DNA from: Streptomyces sp. NBC_00162
GTDB lineage: Bacteria; Actinomycetota; Actinomycetes; Streptomycetales; Streptomycetaceae
Reading direction: 5' to 3'
DNA: 64,000 nt
Assembly (NCBI RefSeq): GCF_024611995.1
Contig: NZ_CP102509.1
Location: forward strand, 1,240,001 to 1,304,000
Shown: positions 1 through 10,262 of the stretch, one piece after another
Layout: each line of letters begins with the position of its first letter
How positions within the stretch are numbered: the first letter of the stretch is position 1
Position numbers and translations under genes: made by a program
The notes under the pieces: model-generated
Database searches by the model: none
Seen by the model: the letters and a program-made list of their open reading frames with translations, nothing else
Told to the model about the DNA's origin: nothing

Positions 1-220
1 GACGCGGCTTCCGGCCGACTCTGCGGTGTGATCCCCTCCATAGCCGCTCGGCGGAACCGGAGAAATTACTGCCGGGTAGCATTACCACCGCAGATCTTCC
101 CGCCGGAGCCGGGAAAGCCGGCCGGGACCGAAAAATCATTCGATTCGTTCTATACGAAACTTGTCCTCTGATGTCCGGATAATGGCCAACTGCCCTTGCT
201 GCCCTGGTACTTCTTCGGTC

Positions 221-616
221 ATGAACAAGATCACCCGTCGGCAGGCCTTGGGCACCACTGCCGGCGCACTCACCGTCCTAGGCCTTGCGGGCGCCACAGC
301 GCGCGCCGCCTCCACCGACTCCCGTGCCGCCGCCACCCCAGCCGGCCCGGTCGACGAGGTGTACAAGGGCAGACGCATCCAGATAACCGCCGGCACCGGA
401 GGCGGCCACCACGGCGGACACCACTCCCCCGGTCTGCCCACCGTCCGGATAGACGGCCGCGAACTGCACGTGATGCGGAACGCCGACGGCACCTGGATCA
501 GCGTGGTCAACCACTACGAGACCTATGCCGACCCGACCTCGCTGGCCCGCGCCGCCGTGCGCGAGCTCCAGGGCGCCGTGCTCGCCCCGTTCGCCCCGAT
601 GGGAGGCACGGCATGA
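221..616 (+). CDS. melC1: Tyrosinase copper cofactor MelC1
   Basis: Secreted 'caddie' chaperone that loads copper into tyrosinase and carries it out through the Tat pathway. The N-terminus has a twin-arginine signal (RRQALG then a hydrophobic stretch and an Ala-rich cleavage region). The mature part keeps the family signature [15 protein letters not shown] and VNHYET. An unusual His-rich insert GGHHGGHH (about residues 68-75) could hold copper. The start at 221 places the Tat signal at the very N-terminus. Starts at 161 and 182 are in frame but would add a Cys-rich leader, and no start has a clear ribosome site. It overlaps melC2 by 4 bases (ATGA), so the two are translationally coupled. Confidence 0.9.
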   Translation: MNKITRRQALGTTAGALTVLGLAGATARAASTDSRAAATPAGPVDEVYKGRRIQITAGTGGGHHGGHHSPGLPTVRIDGRELHVMRNADGTWISVVNHYETYADPTSLARAAVRELQGAVLAPFAPMGGTA

Positions 617-1461
617 CCGTCCGCAAGAACCAGGCCACGCTCACTGCCGAGGAGAAGCGCGCCTTCACCAACGCGCTGCTGGAGCTGAAGCGCACCGGCC
701 GCTACGACCGCTTCGTCACCACCCACAACGGCTTCATCATGAGCGACACCGACTCGGGCGACCGGGTGGGTCACCGCTCTCCCTCCTTCCTGCCCTGGCA
801 CCGCCGGTTTCTTCTCGAGTTCGAGGCTGCTCTGCAGGCGGTGGACGCGAACGTCTCGCTCCCGTACTGGGACTGGACCGCCGACCGCACCACCCGCTCC
901 TCCCTCTGGGCCGCCGACTTCCTGGGCGGCACCGGCCGGGCCCGCGACGGCCAGGTCCTGGACGGACCCTTCGCCTACGCGACGGGCAAGTGGAACATAG
1001 CCGTACGGGTGGACGGGCGCGCGTACCTGCGCCGGGCGCTGGGCCAGGGCGTGGCCGAGCTGCCGACCAAGGCGGAGGTGGACGCCGTACTCGCCATGCC
1101 GGTGTACGACGCGGCCCCCTGGAACAGCTCCTCCAGCGGCTTCCGCAACAACCTGGAGGGCTGGCGGGGCGCCAACCTGCACAACCGGGTGCACGTGTGG
1201 GTCGGCGGCCAGATGGGCACCGGGGTCTCCCCCAACGACCCGGTGTTCTGGATGCACCACGCCTACGTGGACAAGCTGTGGGCCGACTGGCAGGCCCGCC
1301 ACCCGCAGTCCACCTACCTGCCGGCGGCCGGCACCGCGAACGTCGTGGACCTGGGCGACACGATGCGGCCGTGGAACGACGTGACCCCGGCGGACATGCT
1401 GGACCACCGGAAGTTCTACACCTTCGACACCGAGCCGGTCGCCGCCGCCAGCCAGCGGTAG
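613..1461 (+). CDS. melC2: Tyrosinase MelC2
   Basis: Type-3 copper monooxygenase that oxidises tyrosine to dopaquinone and makes melanin. The protein is 282 aa, the normal Streptomyces length, beginning [11 protein letters not shown] as in the classic MelC2 proteins. CuA ligands are His38, His54 and His63 ([14 protein letters not shown]). CuB ligands lie in NLHNRVHVW and the [12 protein letters not shown] motif. It has no signal peptide of its own and depends on MelC1, whose gene it overlaps. Its 3' end overlaps the tail of the convergent response-regulator gene by 46 bp once that gene's frameshifts are repaired. Confidence 0.95.
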   Translation: MTVRKNQATLTAEEKRAFTNALLELKRTGRYDRFVTTHNGFIMSDTDSGDRVGHRSPSFLPWHRRFLLEFEAALQAVDANVSLPYWDWTADRTTRSSLWAADFLGGTGRARDGQVLDGPFAYATGKWNIAVRVDGRAYLRRALGQGVAELPTKAEVDAVLAMPVYDAAPWNSSSSGFRNNLEGWRGANLHNRVHVWVGGQMGTGVSPNDPVFWMHHAYVDKLWADWQARHPQSTYLPAAGTANVVDLGDTMRPWNDVTPADMLDHRKFYTFDTEPVAAASQR

Positions 1462-2118
1462 TGCAGTTCGGGGCGGCCGACCTGGCCGTACCGGGGGTGC
1501 GGTCCGCGCAGCCGGTGTCCACCAGGTGCTCCAGGTAGCGGCGGGCGGTGATCCGTGAGATCCCGGCCGCCTCGGCCGCCCCGCTGCGGTCAGCCCCTCG
1601 GGGGCCGACCGCAGCAGCGCGGCGACCCGGTCCAGGGTCGGCGCGCTCAGCCCCTTGGGCAGCTCCGCCGGGCGCGGGGCGCGCAGGGCGGCCATCGCCC
1701 GGTCCACGTCGTCCTGGCCGGCCGCCTCGCCCGCCGTCGCGCGGAACTCGGCGTACCGCAGGAGCCGTTCGCGCAGGGTCGGGAAGGCGAAGGGCTTCAG
1801 CACGTACTGGACCACGCCGAGCGAGACGCTCTCGCGGACCACGGCCAGGTCCCGCGCCGAGGTCACCACGATCACGTCGACGGGGTGCCCGGCGGCCCGC
1901 AGCCCGCGTGCGAAACGCAGGCCGTGCCCGTCGGGCAGGGTGAGGTCGAGCAGCAGCAGGTCGGCGCGGGTCCGTTCCAGGGCCCGAGTGGCCTCGGCGA
2001 GCGAGTGCACGGTGCCGACGGCGGTGAAGCCGGGGACCCGGCCGACGTAGAGCGCGTGCGCGGCGGCGGCGACCGGGTCGTCCTCGACGATCAGCACCCG
2101 CACCTCGGGCGCGCTCAT
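1416..2118 (-). CDS. CitB/DcuR-type response regulator (two apparent frameshifts)
   Basis: Response regulator of the CitAB/DcuSR kind. The receiver domain is at the N-terminus (VLIVEDD, LLLLDLTLPDG with the phospho-acceptor Asp, VVTSA, LKPF). A C-terminal helix-turn-helix of the AAGISRITARRYLEHLV type follows, ending RPELHYRW. The HTH is in a second frame and the last 25 residues in a third. The breaks fall at a CCCC run near 1579-1583 and a GGGGG run at 1493-1497. Adding one base at each gives an uninterrupted protein of 234 aa ending at 1416, the family's usual length. It overlaps the kinase stop by 4 bases. It probably controls the divergent dicarboxylate carrier. Confidence 0.8.
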
Positions 2119-3724
2119 ACGGGCTCACCCACCGCGGGACGGCCGGGCGCCGGCAGCCGTACGGTGAACTCGGCGCCGCCGGACGGGCCGGAGGCGGCGT
2201 CCGCGGTGCCGCCGTGGCGCTGCGCCACCTGGCGCACGAGGGCCAGGCCCAGGCCGCGGCCCTCCCCTTGCCGGACCAGCCGCGCCGGAACACGTCCACC
2301 CCTTCCGGCAGGCCGGGCCCGCTGTCCGCCACCCGCAGCAGCAGTCCTTCCCCGTCGCAGCGCACGGTGACCGCGATCCGGCCGCCCGGGACGCCGGTGA
2401 GCGCGTCCATGGCGTTGTCCACGAGATTGCCGACCACGGTGACCAGGTCCCGGGCCGGCGGGGTCCCAGGCCCGCCGTCGATGGCCGTGCTGTCGGGGGT
2501 GACCACCAGCTCCACGCCCCGCTCGTGCGCCTGGGCGGCCTTGCCGAGCAGCAGCGCCACGAGCACCGGCTCCCCGACCGCGGTGACCACCTCGTCGGTG
2601 AGGGCCTGCGCCAGCTCCAGTTCCGCGGTGGCGAACTCCACCGCCTCGTCCGCCCGGCCGAGCTCGATGAGCGAGACCACCGTGTGCAGCCGGTTCGCCG
2701 CCTCGTGCGCCTGGGACCGCAGGGCCTGGGTGAACCCGCGTTCGTGATCCAACTCCCCTGCCAGCACCTGGAGTTCGGTGTGGTCGCGCAAGGTGACCAC
2801 GGTGCCCCGGCGGCCGCCGCCCGCGACGGGTGAGCTGTTGACGACGAGCACCCGGTCCGCGGTCAGGTGCACCTCGTCGACCCGGGGCCGGTCGGCGAGC
2901 AGCGCCCCGGTGAGGGGTGCGGGCAGCCGCAGGTCGGCGACGCCGGTGCCGGTCACCACGCCCCGCAGGCCCAGCAGTTCGCGTCCCGCGTCGTTGATCA
3001 GGGTGATCCTGCGCTGGCCGTCGAGCATCAGCAGCCCCTCGCGCACGCCGTGCAGGGCCGCCTGGTGGTAGTCGTACATCCGGCTGAGCTCGGCCGCGTT
3101 CATCCCGTGGGTGTGGCGGCGCAGCCGGGCGTTGACGATGTACGTGCCAGCTCCGCCGAGGGCCAGGGCGGCGGCCGCGACCCAGACGAGGGCGGTGAGC
3201 TGCTCGGCGAGACGCGCGCTGATCGCCCGGACGGTGATCCCGGCGCTGACCATGCCGACCACGCGGCCGTCGTCCGTCAGCGGGGTGACCACGCGGATCG
3301 AGGGCCCGAGGGTGCCGGTGTAGGTCTCGCTGAAGGTCTGGCCGCGCAGGGCGGGGGCGGTGTTCCCCATGAAGGGCTCGCCGATCCGGCGCGGGTCGGG
3401 GTGGGTCCAGCGCCGCCCGGCCGGATCCATGATCGTCACGAAGTCCACGCCCGAGTCGACGCGCACCCGCTCCGCGTACGGCTGGAGCCGGGCCGCGGTA
3501 TCGCCGCCGCGTACGGCCTCGCGTACGGCTTCCAGGACCGACGGGGAGTCGGCGACCGCTCGGGCCACCGCCCCGGCCTGGCGCCGGGCCGCGTCCTCGG
3601 CCTGGCCGCGCGCGGTGGCGTAGGCGAAGACTGCGCACCCGGCCACGACCACGGCGACGAGCAGCACCTGCATGGCGAAGAGCTGGCCGGCGAGGCTGCG
3701 CGGCGGCCGGGGCAAACGGAACAT
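2115..3724 (-). CDS. CitA/DcuS-like sensor histidine kinase (one apparent frameshift)
   Basis: Membrane sensor kinase for dicarboxylate-like ligands. Order of parts: transmembrane helix about residues 9-35, an extracytoplasmic sensor (FVTIMDPAGRRWTHPDP, FSETYTGTLG), a second helix near 180-205, a PAS domain (GLLMLDGQRRITLINDAG), the SpoOB-like phospho-acceptor box SQAHEAANRLHT, and an HATPase with GNLVDNAMDA and DSGPGLP. The last boxes (GLGLALVRQ) are in another frame. The break is at the CCCC run at 2264-2267, and one extra base gives 536 aa. The start at ATG 3724 was chosen because the hydrophobic helix then sits at the N-terminus. It is divergent from the carrier gene at 3831. Confidence 0.82.
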
Positions 3725-3830
3725 GGCGCTCAGTGTGCACCGGCTCGTGAACTCAATGAACGCAAGGGTGACCGGGGTCACAGCGGCGGGCGATGGTCCT
3801 CCCGGGACGTATTCACCACCAGGAGGCATC

Positions 3831-5186
3831 GTGGCCGCCACGCGCGACAGAACGCACTATCTCTACATCGCGGTGATCGCCGCGGTGCTCCTCGGCATCG
3901 CCGTCGGCTTCGCCGCCCCCGGCGTGGCCGTGGAGCTCAAGCCGCTGGGCACCGGCTTCGTGAACCTCATCAAGATGATGATCTCGCCCGTGATCTTCTG
4001 CACGATCGTGCTGGGCATCGGATCGGTCCGCAAGGCCGCCAAGGTGGGGGCGGTGGGCGGGCTCGCCCTCGGCTACTTCATGGTGATGTCCACCGTGGCC
4101 CTCGCCATCGGCCTGCTGGTGGGGAACCTGCTGGACCCGGGCAGCGGGCTCCACCTGACCGAGGCGGCCAAGCACGCCGGAGAGGCGCAGGCCAAGGCGG
4201 GCGGGGCCAAGACCACGCCGGAGTTCCTGCTCGGGATCATCCCGACCACGCTGGTGTCCGCCTTCACCGGCGGCGAGGTGCTCCAGACGCTGCTGGTGGC
4301 GCTGCTGTGCGGGTTCGCGCTCCAGGCCATGGGCACGGCGGGCGAACCCGTGCTGCGCGGGATCGGGCACGTGCAGAAGCTGGTGTTCAGGATCCTGGCG
4401 ATGATCATGTGGGCCGCCCCGGTGGGCGCCTTCGGAGCGATCGCGGCGGTGGTCGGGGCCACCGGCATCGACGCGCTGAAGTCGCTCGCCGTCATCATGA
4501 TCGGCTTCTACGCGACCTGTCTGATCTTCGTGTTCGTGGTGCTGGGCACGCTGCTGCGGGTGTGCACGGGAGTCAGCGTGTTCGCCCTGCTGCGCTACCT
4601 GGGGCGCGAGTTCCTGCTGATCCTGTCCACCTCCTCCTCGGAGTCGGCGCTGCCGCGCCTCATCGCGAAGATGGAGCACCTGGGGGTGTCCCGGCCGGTC
4701 ACCGGCATCACGGTGCCGACCGGGTACTCCTTCAACCTGGACGGGACCGCGATCTACCTGACGATGTCCTCGCTGTTCGTCGCGGAGGCGATGGGCAAGC
4801 CGCTCGCGCTGGGCGAGCAGATCTCGCTGCTGCTGTTCATGATCATCGCCTCGAAGGGCGCGGCCGGTGTGACCGGCGCGGGCCTGGCCACGCTCGCCGG
4901 CGGACTGCAGTCGCACCGGCCGGAACTGGTGGACGGGGTCGGCCTCATCGTCGGCATCGACCGGTTCATGAGCGAGGCACGGGCACTGACGAACTTCGCG
5001 GGGAACGCGGTCGCGACGGTGCTCATCGGCACATGGACCAAGGAGTTCGACCGCGGACGGGCCGACGAGGTCCTGGCCGGACGGCTGCCCTTCGACGAGA
5101 CCACGCTGGTGGACGACGCGCCGCACGAACCGGCGGGCGCCGTCCCGCTCCAGCCGGAAGGCGCCAAGGACGGCGTACCGGTCTAA
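3831..5186 (+). CDS. dctA: C4-dicarboxylate:cation symporter, DctA/GltP family
   Basis: Inner-membrane carrier that takes up C4-dicarboxylates (or acidic amino acids) with protons or sodium. At 451 aa with about eight hydrophobic segments it fits the DAACS family. Diagnostic motifs are the serine-rich re-entrant loop STSSSESALPRL, the TM7 motif TGYSFNLDGTAIY, and the C-terminal GIDRFMSEARALTNFAGN. The start is GTG 3831, preceded by a strong AGGAGG at 3821-3826. The 106-bp gap to the divergent sensor kinase should hold both promoters. The pairing with a CitA-like system suggests induction by the substrate; whether that is succinate, malate or another acid cannot be read here. Confidence 0.9.
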   Translation: MAATRDRTHYLYIAVIAAVLLGIAVGFAAPGVAVELKPLGTGFVNLIKMMISPVIFCTIVLGIGSVRKAAKVGAVGGLALGYFMVMSTVALAIGLLVGNLLDPGSGLHLTEAAKHAGEAQAKAGGAKTTPEFLLGIIPTTLVSAFTGGEVLQTLLVALLCGFALQAMGTAGEPVLRGIGHVQKLVFRILAMIMWAAPVGAFGAIAAVVGATGIDALKSLAVIMIGFYATCLIFVFVVLGTLLRVCTGVSVFALLRYLGREFLLILSTSSSESALPRLIAKMEHLGVSRPVTGITVPTGYSFNLDGTAIYLTMSSLFVAEAMGKPLALGEQISLLLFMIIASKGAAGVTGAGLATLAGGLQSHRPELVDGVGLIVGIDRFMSEARALTNFAGNAVATVLIGTWTKEFDRGRADEVLAGRLPFDETTLVDDAPHEPAGAVPLQPEGAKDGVPV

Positions 5187-5412
5187 CCGGTGGGCCCAGT
5201 CGGGCCGGCCGGGCAGGGCTCGCCCCCACGGTGCCCAGCCCGGTCGGTCCCGACTACTCCCGGTAGGGGCGATTTTCAGCCATGGGCCGGAGAACGCGCG
5301 TGCGGTAAAAGGTACTTCCATATCGGGGCACACGTCTGACATCTTGCGTCCACCACTCGTTTCGTACGGCCCGGTAGGTGTCATCCGCACCACCGGGTCA
5401 TCGGAGGACGCA

Positions 5413-7227
5413 TTGATACCCCACATATCCAGCCGACCTCGACGTACCCTCGTGCTGGCCGCCACACTCGGCGCCGCACTGACCTTCGGGGCTCCCGCCG
5501 CACTCGCCGGCACCGACCCCGTCGCCCCCTCCGGCTCCGCTTCCGCCCCGGCGGCCGCGGCGGCTCCCCAGGCCGCGGCCCCGACTTCCCAGAGTGCGAC
5601 CTGGGTTGCCGGCACCCGCGCCTACTTCGTGATCACCACACCCGGTGACACCTCGGCGGTCCGCGCCGCCGTCGCCTCCAACGGCGGCTCGGTCTTCGCG
5701 TCCTACGACGCGATCGGCGTGATCGTCGCCCACTCGGCCTCCGGCACCTTCGCCACCACCATGCGCGGTGCGAGCGGGGTCCAGCAGGTCGGCGCCACCC
5801 GCACCTCGGACGTGCCGGCGGACGCCTACAACCCGGCGCTGCCCGCCAACCCGGCGCAGTCCACCACCCCGGCGGGCGAGCCGGTCCGCGCCGACATGAC
5901 GCAGATCAAGGCCGACCAGGCCTGGGCCGTCACCACCGGCTCCGCCAGCGTCAAGGTCGGCATCCTGGACACCGGTGTGGACGACCAGCACCAGGACCTG
6001 GCGCCGAACTTCAACGCGGCGGACTCCGCGTCCTGCGCGTACGGCAAGGCGGACACCCGCACCGGGGCCTGGCGGGACGTCGGCACCCACGGCACGCACG
6101 TGGCCGGTACGGTCGCGGCCGCCAAGAACGGCAAGGGCGTCATCGGCGTGGCCCCGGGCGTGAAGATCTCCTCGGTGCGCATCGCCGAGCCCGGCTCCTC
6201 GCTCTTCTTCGCCGAGAACACCGTCTGCGGCTTCATGTGGGCCGGTGACCACGGCTTCAAGGTCACCAACAACAGCTACTACACCGACCCGTGGCAGTTC
6301 AACTGCCCGGACAACGCCGACCAGGCCGCGATCATCGAGGGCGTCAAGCGCGCCCAGGAGTACGCGGAGGGCAAGGGCTCGCTCCAGGTCGCGGCGGCCG
6401 GCAACTCCAACCTGGACCTGGCCAACAAGACGACCGACACCGAGAGCCCGAACGACTCGACCCCGGTCACCCGCACCATCACCAACGCCTGCCTCGACAT
6501 CCCGACCGAACTCCCGGGCGTGGTCACGGTCTCGGCGATGGGCACCACCGCGAAGGCCTCGTACTCCAACTACGGCCTGAACGTCATCGACGTCACGGCC
6601 CCCGGCGGCGACGCGACCGGCATCTACAGCACCCAGCCGGGCGGCAAGTACGGCACCATGAGCGGCACCTCGATGGCCTCCCCGCACGTGACCGGTGTGG
6701 CCGCGCTGCTGGCGAGCACCAACCCGGGCATCACCCCGGCGCAGCTGCGCGACAAGCTGGCCACCCAGGCCAACGACGTGGCCTGCCCGTCGGACAGCCG
6801 GTGCAAGGGCACCACGGCGAAGAACGGCTTCTTCGGCGAGGGCCAGGTCGACGCGCTCAAGGCCGTCGGCAGCACCCCGCCGCCCGGCAAGTACTTCGAG
6901 AACCTCGGTGACTTCGCCATCGGCGACAACACCACCGTGGAGAGCCCGATCACGGTCAGCGGGAAGACCGGCAACGCCCCGGCCACCCTCAAGGTGGGCG
7001 TGAACATCGTGCACAGCTACATCGGTGACCTCAAGGTCGACCTGATCGCCCCGGACGGCACCGCGTACAACCTGCACAACCGGACCGGCTCGAGCACGGA
7101 CAACATCAACCAGACCTACACCGTCAACGCCTCCTCGGAGGTCGCGAACGGCACCTGGAAGCTCCGTGTGAACGACAACGCCGGCGGCGACACCGGCAAG
7201 ATCGACGCCTGGAACCTCACCTTCTAG
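5413..7227 (+). CDS. Secreted subtilisin-like serine protease (S8) with P domain
   Basis: Extracellular endopeptidase of 604 aa. It has a Sec-type signal (basic N-terminus, hydrophobic core, cleavage near APAALAG), an inhibitor-I9-like prodomain (about 65-140) and a peptidase S8 domain. The triad is Asp in VGILDTGVDD, His in GTHGTHVAG and Ser in GTSMASPHV, with the oxyanion Asn in AAAGNSN. A C-terminal proprotein-convertase P domain (about 510-604) starts after a PPPGKYFEN linker. The start is TTG 5413, which has GGAGG at 5403-5407 five bases upstream; an ATG at 5344 would put non-signal residues in front. Monocistronic, ending at a strong hairpin. Confidence 0.92.
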   Translation: MIPHISSRPRRTLVLAATLGAALTFGAPAALAGTDPVAPSGSASAPAAAAAPQAAAPTSQSATWVAGTRAYFVITTPGDTSAVRAAVASNGGSVFASYDAIGVIVAHSASGTFATTMRGASGVQQVGATRTSDVPADAYNPALPANPAQSTTPAGEPVRADMTQIKADQAWAVTTGSASVKVGILDTGVDDQHQDLAPNFNAADSASCAYGKADTRTGAWRDVGTHGTHVAGTVAAAKNGKGVIGVAPGVKISSVRIAEPGSSLFFAENTVCGFMWAGDHGFKVTNNSYYTDPWQFNCPDNADQAAIIEGVKRAQEYAEGKGSLQVAAAGNSNLDLANKTTDTESPNDSTPVTRTITNACLDIPTELPGVVTVSAMGTTAKASYSNYGLNVIDVTAPGGDATGIYSTQPGGKYGTMSGTSMASPHVTGVAALLASTNPGITPAQLRDKLATQANDVACPSDSRCKGTTAKNGFFGEGQVDALKAVGSTPPPGKYFENLGDFAIGDNTTVESPITVSGKTGNAPATLKVGVNIVHSYIGDLKVDLIAPDGTAYNLHNRTGSSTDNINQTYTVNASSEVANGTWKLRVNDNAGGDTGKIDAWNLTF

Positions 7228-7238
7228 TTCCGGCCCGC

Positions 7239-7283
7239 CGCGGGGGCCCCCGGGAGCACGTGCTCCCGAGGGCCCCTGCCGCG
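7239..7283. terminator. Bidirectional hairpin terminator
   Basis: A long GC-rich inverted repeat (left arm GCGGGGGCCC then CCGGGAGCA, right arm TGCTCCCG then GGGCCCCTGCCGC, small bulges) lies between the stop of the protease and the stop of the convergent iron-reductase gene. It has no T-tract on either side, as usual for Streptomyces terminators. Confidence 0.7.
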
Positions 7284-7284
7284 T

Positions 7285-7965
7285 TCACCGGGTCCGCAGC
7301 ACGCAGTCCCCGCAGAAACCGCCGCCGGGCACCCGGTAGTAGAGGCAGCAGCTGCGCCGTACGAAGGCCACCCCGAGCCCTTCCTCGTGGACGAAGGTGC
7401 CGGTACCGGCGAGGGCTCCGTCGTCGGCGAGCAGGGCGGCCGCCAGTTCCGCGGCCGCGGCGCCGGGAATCCGGTCGACCAGCACGCGCAGGGCCCCGAC
7501 CAGCCCCGACGCGGTGTTGCCCCGCAGGACCTTGGGCGACACCCCGAACCGCTCCCGCACGGCGGCGTCGAGCTGCGCCAGATTGCCGAGCACGTTCTCG
7601 CCGAGCTCCCCGGCCGGCAGCTCCCCCGGCTCGGGCAGCCACAGCTCCAGCGATCCCGCACCGGGCAGCCGCCACCACACGCGGTCGGCGGCCAGGTCCG
7701 GCACCCGCCCGGCCAGCGCCGCGCAGCCCAGCCCGATCGACCACAGCCGTGCGGCGATGCCGAACTGGGCGGTCGAAGCGGCCACCCGCCCCGGCCCGCT
7801 GCGGATGCGCCGCCCCACCTCCGCGACGTACGGCGCGAGTTGCTCCCCGTACAGCGCGGTCAACGGCCGGAACCCGGGCCCGGGCGGCGGTTCCTTCCCG
7901 TACGCCACGGTGAAGAAGGGACCCAGGGATCCCAGTTGCCTCAGTACGTCGTCCACGCCGCTCAC
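7285..7965 (-). CDS. FhuF-like (2Fe-2S) ferric-siderophore reductase
   Basis: Probable cytoplasmic reductase that releases iron from ferric siderophores. The 226-aa protein ends with the FhuF iron-sulphur signature: adjacent cysteines in RRSCCLYY followed by FCGDC, giving the C-C-x10-C-x2-C pattern. The rest is weakly conserved, as is normal for this family. It lies 18 bp downstream of a same-strand MFS gene, so the two are likely one transcript and may act together in siderophore handling. No iron-box-like repeat was recognised upstream of the pair, so iron regulation is not shown. Confidence 0.82.
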   Translation of the reverse strand: MSGVDDVLRQLGSLGPFFTVAYGKEPPPGPGFRPLTALYGEQLAPYVAEVGRRIRSGPGRVAASTAQFGIAARLWSIGLGCAALAGRVPDLAADRVWWRLPGAGSLELWLPEPGELPAGELGENVLGNLAQLDAAVRERFGVSPKVLRGNTASGLVGALRVLVDRIPGAAAAELAAALLADDGALAGTGTFVHEEGLGVAFVRRSCCLYYRVPGGGFCGDCVLRTR

Positions 7966-7983
7966 CGTATCCGCCGCCGGGCC

Positions 7984-9243
7984 TCACCCCGGCTGTCCGA
8001 CGGCCCCCGCGGGCCTGGCCTGCCCGGCCTGCCCGGCCTCCTGTCGGACCGGCCCGGCCCGGCGGACCGCAGGGCCCATCCCGTACGAGGCGGCCAGCAG
8101 GATCGCGCCGAGCAGCAGCCATCCCGGGATCCCCCACCCCAGGAGCAGCCAGGTCAGCACCAGCGGACCGACGGTCCTGGCCACCGGGACCCCGGCGGCG
8201 AAGAAGCCCTGGTACTGGCCCATCCGGTCCGCCGGGGCCAGCGAGAAGCCGATCTGCCAGGACCCGGCGGACTGCCGCATCTCGCCGTCCGCCTGGAGCA
8301 CCGCGCCCACCACCAGCAGCGCGGCGGCCGCCCAGGCCGGGCCGGGCAGCGCGGAGAGCGCGAACACCGCGCACGAGACGGCCATGACCAGCCCCGACAC
8401 CCGCACCGCCCGCCGCGCGCTGTCCAGGTCGGTGACCGGCCGGGCCACGCGCACCTGGAACAGCATCACGGCGGCGGTGTTCAGCACGAACAGCGCCGAC
8501 ACCAGCCAGCCGGGGGCGTGGGTGCGCTCCACGATCCACAGCGGGATGGCCAGGCTGAGCAGCGGCATCCGCAGCAGCAGGACCGCGTTCAGCAGGGTGA
8601 CCAGCACGTACGGCCGGTCGCGGAGCACGGCCAGCCGGGGCTCGCCCGCCGCCCGCCCGGTCACGGGTGCCACCGCCGGCAGCCGCAGCAGCACGGCGGC
8701 GCAGACCAGGAAGCCCGCCCCGTCCAGCACGAACACGGCGAGGTAGGCCCGCTCGGTGTCCGCGCCCAGGGCGAGCCCGCCGAGGGCGGCGCCCAGCGCC
8801 AGCCCGCCGTTGAGCACGGACTGGAGGTGGGCCAGTACGCCGGTCCGCTGCTCCGGGGGGACGAGGCCCGCGAGCAGCGCCTGCCGGGAGGCCGCCAGCC
8901 CGCACTGGGCGGTGGCGTACACGACGACGGCGATCAGGAAGGCCCAGAAGGACCGGATGAGGAGGAAGGCGAAGACCGAGGCGGCGGTGGCCACCGCCAG
9001 CGCCGCCGAGGTGCCCCGGGGGCCCCGCCGGTCGGCGAGCGCCCCCAGCGGCACCCCGGCGACGGAGCCGACGGCCCAGGCGACCGTCAGCCCGAGGCCG
9101 ATCTGCGCGGGCGAGAGACCGACCACTCGGGTGAAGTAGAGCGCCGAACACACGTAGTAGGCGCCGTCCCCGACGGAATTGCTCAGCTGGGCGGCGACCA
9201 GTCGGCGCGGTGGGCCGGGCGGAGGCAGGATCCGTATCGTCAC
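7984..9243 (-). CDS. MFS transporter (EntS-like exporter family)
   Basis: Inner-membrane major facilitator of 419 aa with about 12 hydrophobic helices. The loop between helices 2 and 3 reads GVPLGALADRRGPRG, matching the MFS signature. Early residues (QLSNSVGDGAYYVCSALYF) resemble the EntS/DHA3 group of drug and siderophore exporters. Placement directly before a FhuF-type reductase hints at siderophore export, but sequence alone does not fix the substrate. A short, T-less gap of 78 bp separates it from the next upstream gene. Confidence 0.82.
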   Translation of the reverse strand: MTIRILPPPGPPRRLVAAQLSNSVGDGAYYVCSALYFTRVVGLSPAQIGLGLTVAWAVGSVAGVPLGALADRRGPRGTSAALAVATAASVFAFLLIRSFWAFLIAVVVYATAQCGLAASRQALLAGLVPPEQRTGVLAHLQSVLNGGLALGAALGGLALGADTERAYLAVFVLDGAGFLVCAAVLLRLPAVAPVTGRAAGEPRLAVLRDRPYVLVTLLNAVLLLRMPLLSLAIPLWIVERTHAPGWLVSALFVLNTAAVMLFQVRVARPVTDLDSARRAVRVSGLVMAVSCAVFALSALPGPAWAAAALLVVGAVLQADGEMRQSAGSWQIGFSLAPADRMGQYQGFFAAGVPVARTVGPLVLTWLLLGWGIPGWLLLGAILLAASYGMGPAVRRAGPVRQEAGQAGQARPAGAVGQPG

Positions 9244-9321
9244 CGGCCCATTGGATCAGCCGAACGGCCCACTCCACTGGTCCATTGGGGGCCTGGTACA
9301 CCGGTCCACTTCGCCCCTGGG

Positions 9322-10122
9322 TCAGAGGCCGGAGAGGAACTCCAGCAGCACCCGGTTGAAGGCCTCGGGCTGCTCCACGCCCGGCAGGTGCCCGGCCCCC
9401 TCGATCACGGCGAGCACCGAGTGCGGCACCAGCGCGTGCAGGGTCTCGGCCGCCGCGACCGGGGTGTAGACGTCGTCCGCGCCGACGACGACCAGACAGG
9501 GCTCGGCGGTCTCCGCGAGCACGGGCCGGTAGTCGGGGCACTCGGCGCGGCCGCGCAGGGCGGCCGCGGCGCCCTCGGGGTCGGTCGCGCGCATCATGGC
9601 GGACACCCGTGCGGCGGCCCCCGGCATGCCGGTCACGTTGTAGGGCGCCAGCATCTTGTCGATGACGTCTTCGGCGTAGGGCCCCATGCCCTCGGCGAGC
9701 AGCCGGTCGGCGGTCTCGAGGCGGGCCTTGCGGACCTCATCGGTCTCCGGAATCGCGGTCGTGTCGCTGAGCACGAGGGCCCTGACCAGACCCGGGTGGC
9801 GCAGCCGCATCTCCATGGCGATCTGCCCGCCCATGGACACTCCGCCGACGACCACCTGTTCGACACCCAGGCGGGCGAGGAGGGCGGCGAGATCATCGGC
9901 GAAGTCGGCGAGCAGCGTCTTGCCCGGGCGGACCGGGCTCTCCCCGTATCCGCGCAGGTCAGGGGTGATCACCCGGTACCCGGCGGCCGTCAGGGCGGCC
10001 GTCTGGGGGGCCCACATGGTGCGGTTGAACGGATGTCCGTGGATCAGGATTACGGGCTCTCCGCCGCGGGGACCCAAGTCGTCGAAAAAGAGACTCGCGC
10101 CATTGCCAAATTGGGGGTTCAT
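9322..10122 (-). CDS. Alpha/beta-fold hydrolase
   Basis: Cytoplasmic 266-aa hydrolase of the 3-oxoadipate enol-lactonase/esterase type. It has the oxyanion-hole motif HGHPFNRTMW, the nucleophile elbow GGVSMGGQ, the acid in GADDVYTP, and the catalytic His in GAGHLPGVE. There is no signal peptide. The true substrate is unknown, since this fold serves many reactions. ATG 10122 is preceded by AACTCCT on the plus strand (AGGAG on the coding strand), a good ribosome site. It is divergent from the acetyltransferase at 10263. Confidence 0.85.
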   Translation of the reverse strand: MNPQFGNGASLFFDDLGPRGGEPVILIHGHPFNRTMWAPQTAALTAAGYRVITPDLRGYGESPVRPGKTLLADFADDLAALLARLGVEQVVVGGVSMGGQIAMEMRLRHPGLVRALVLSDTTAIPETDEVRKARLETADRLLAEGMGPYAEDVIDKMLAPYNVTGMPGAAARVSAMMRATDPEGAAAALRGRAECPDYRPVLAETAEPCLVVVGADDVYTPVAAAETLHALVPHSVLAVIEGAGHLPGVEQPEAFNRVLLEFLSGL

Positions 10123-10262
10123 GAGAGGAGTTTAAGGAGCTACATTGAGCCACCCGCGTTCACCTGACCGCCTGTTGCCTTTCACCCGTGTTTTGCACTG
10201 GGGGCAACGTCAGAAACGCAGACTGTGCAACCACCCCACCGCCCAGAAGGACCGAAGGCTCC

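Noticed and set aside
2867..5266. An 800-codon open reading on the plus strand over the kinase and carrier genes
   Set aside because: Frame-shadow of real genes; the real products have conserved motifs in their own frames.
9244..9321. Iron-box or operator before the MFS/FhuF pair (CCATTGG repeats)
   Set aside because: The CCATTGG copies are neither inverted nor well spaced, and no TTAGGTTAGGCTAACC-like box is present.
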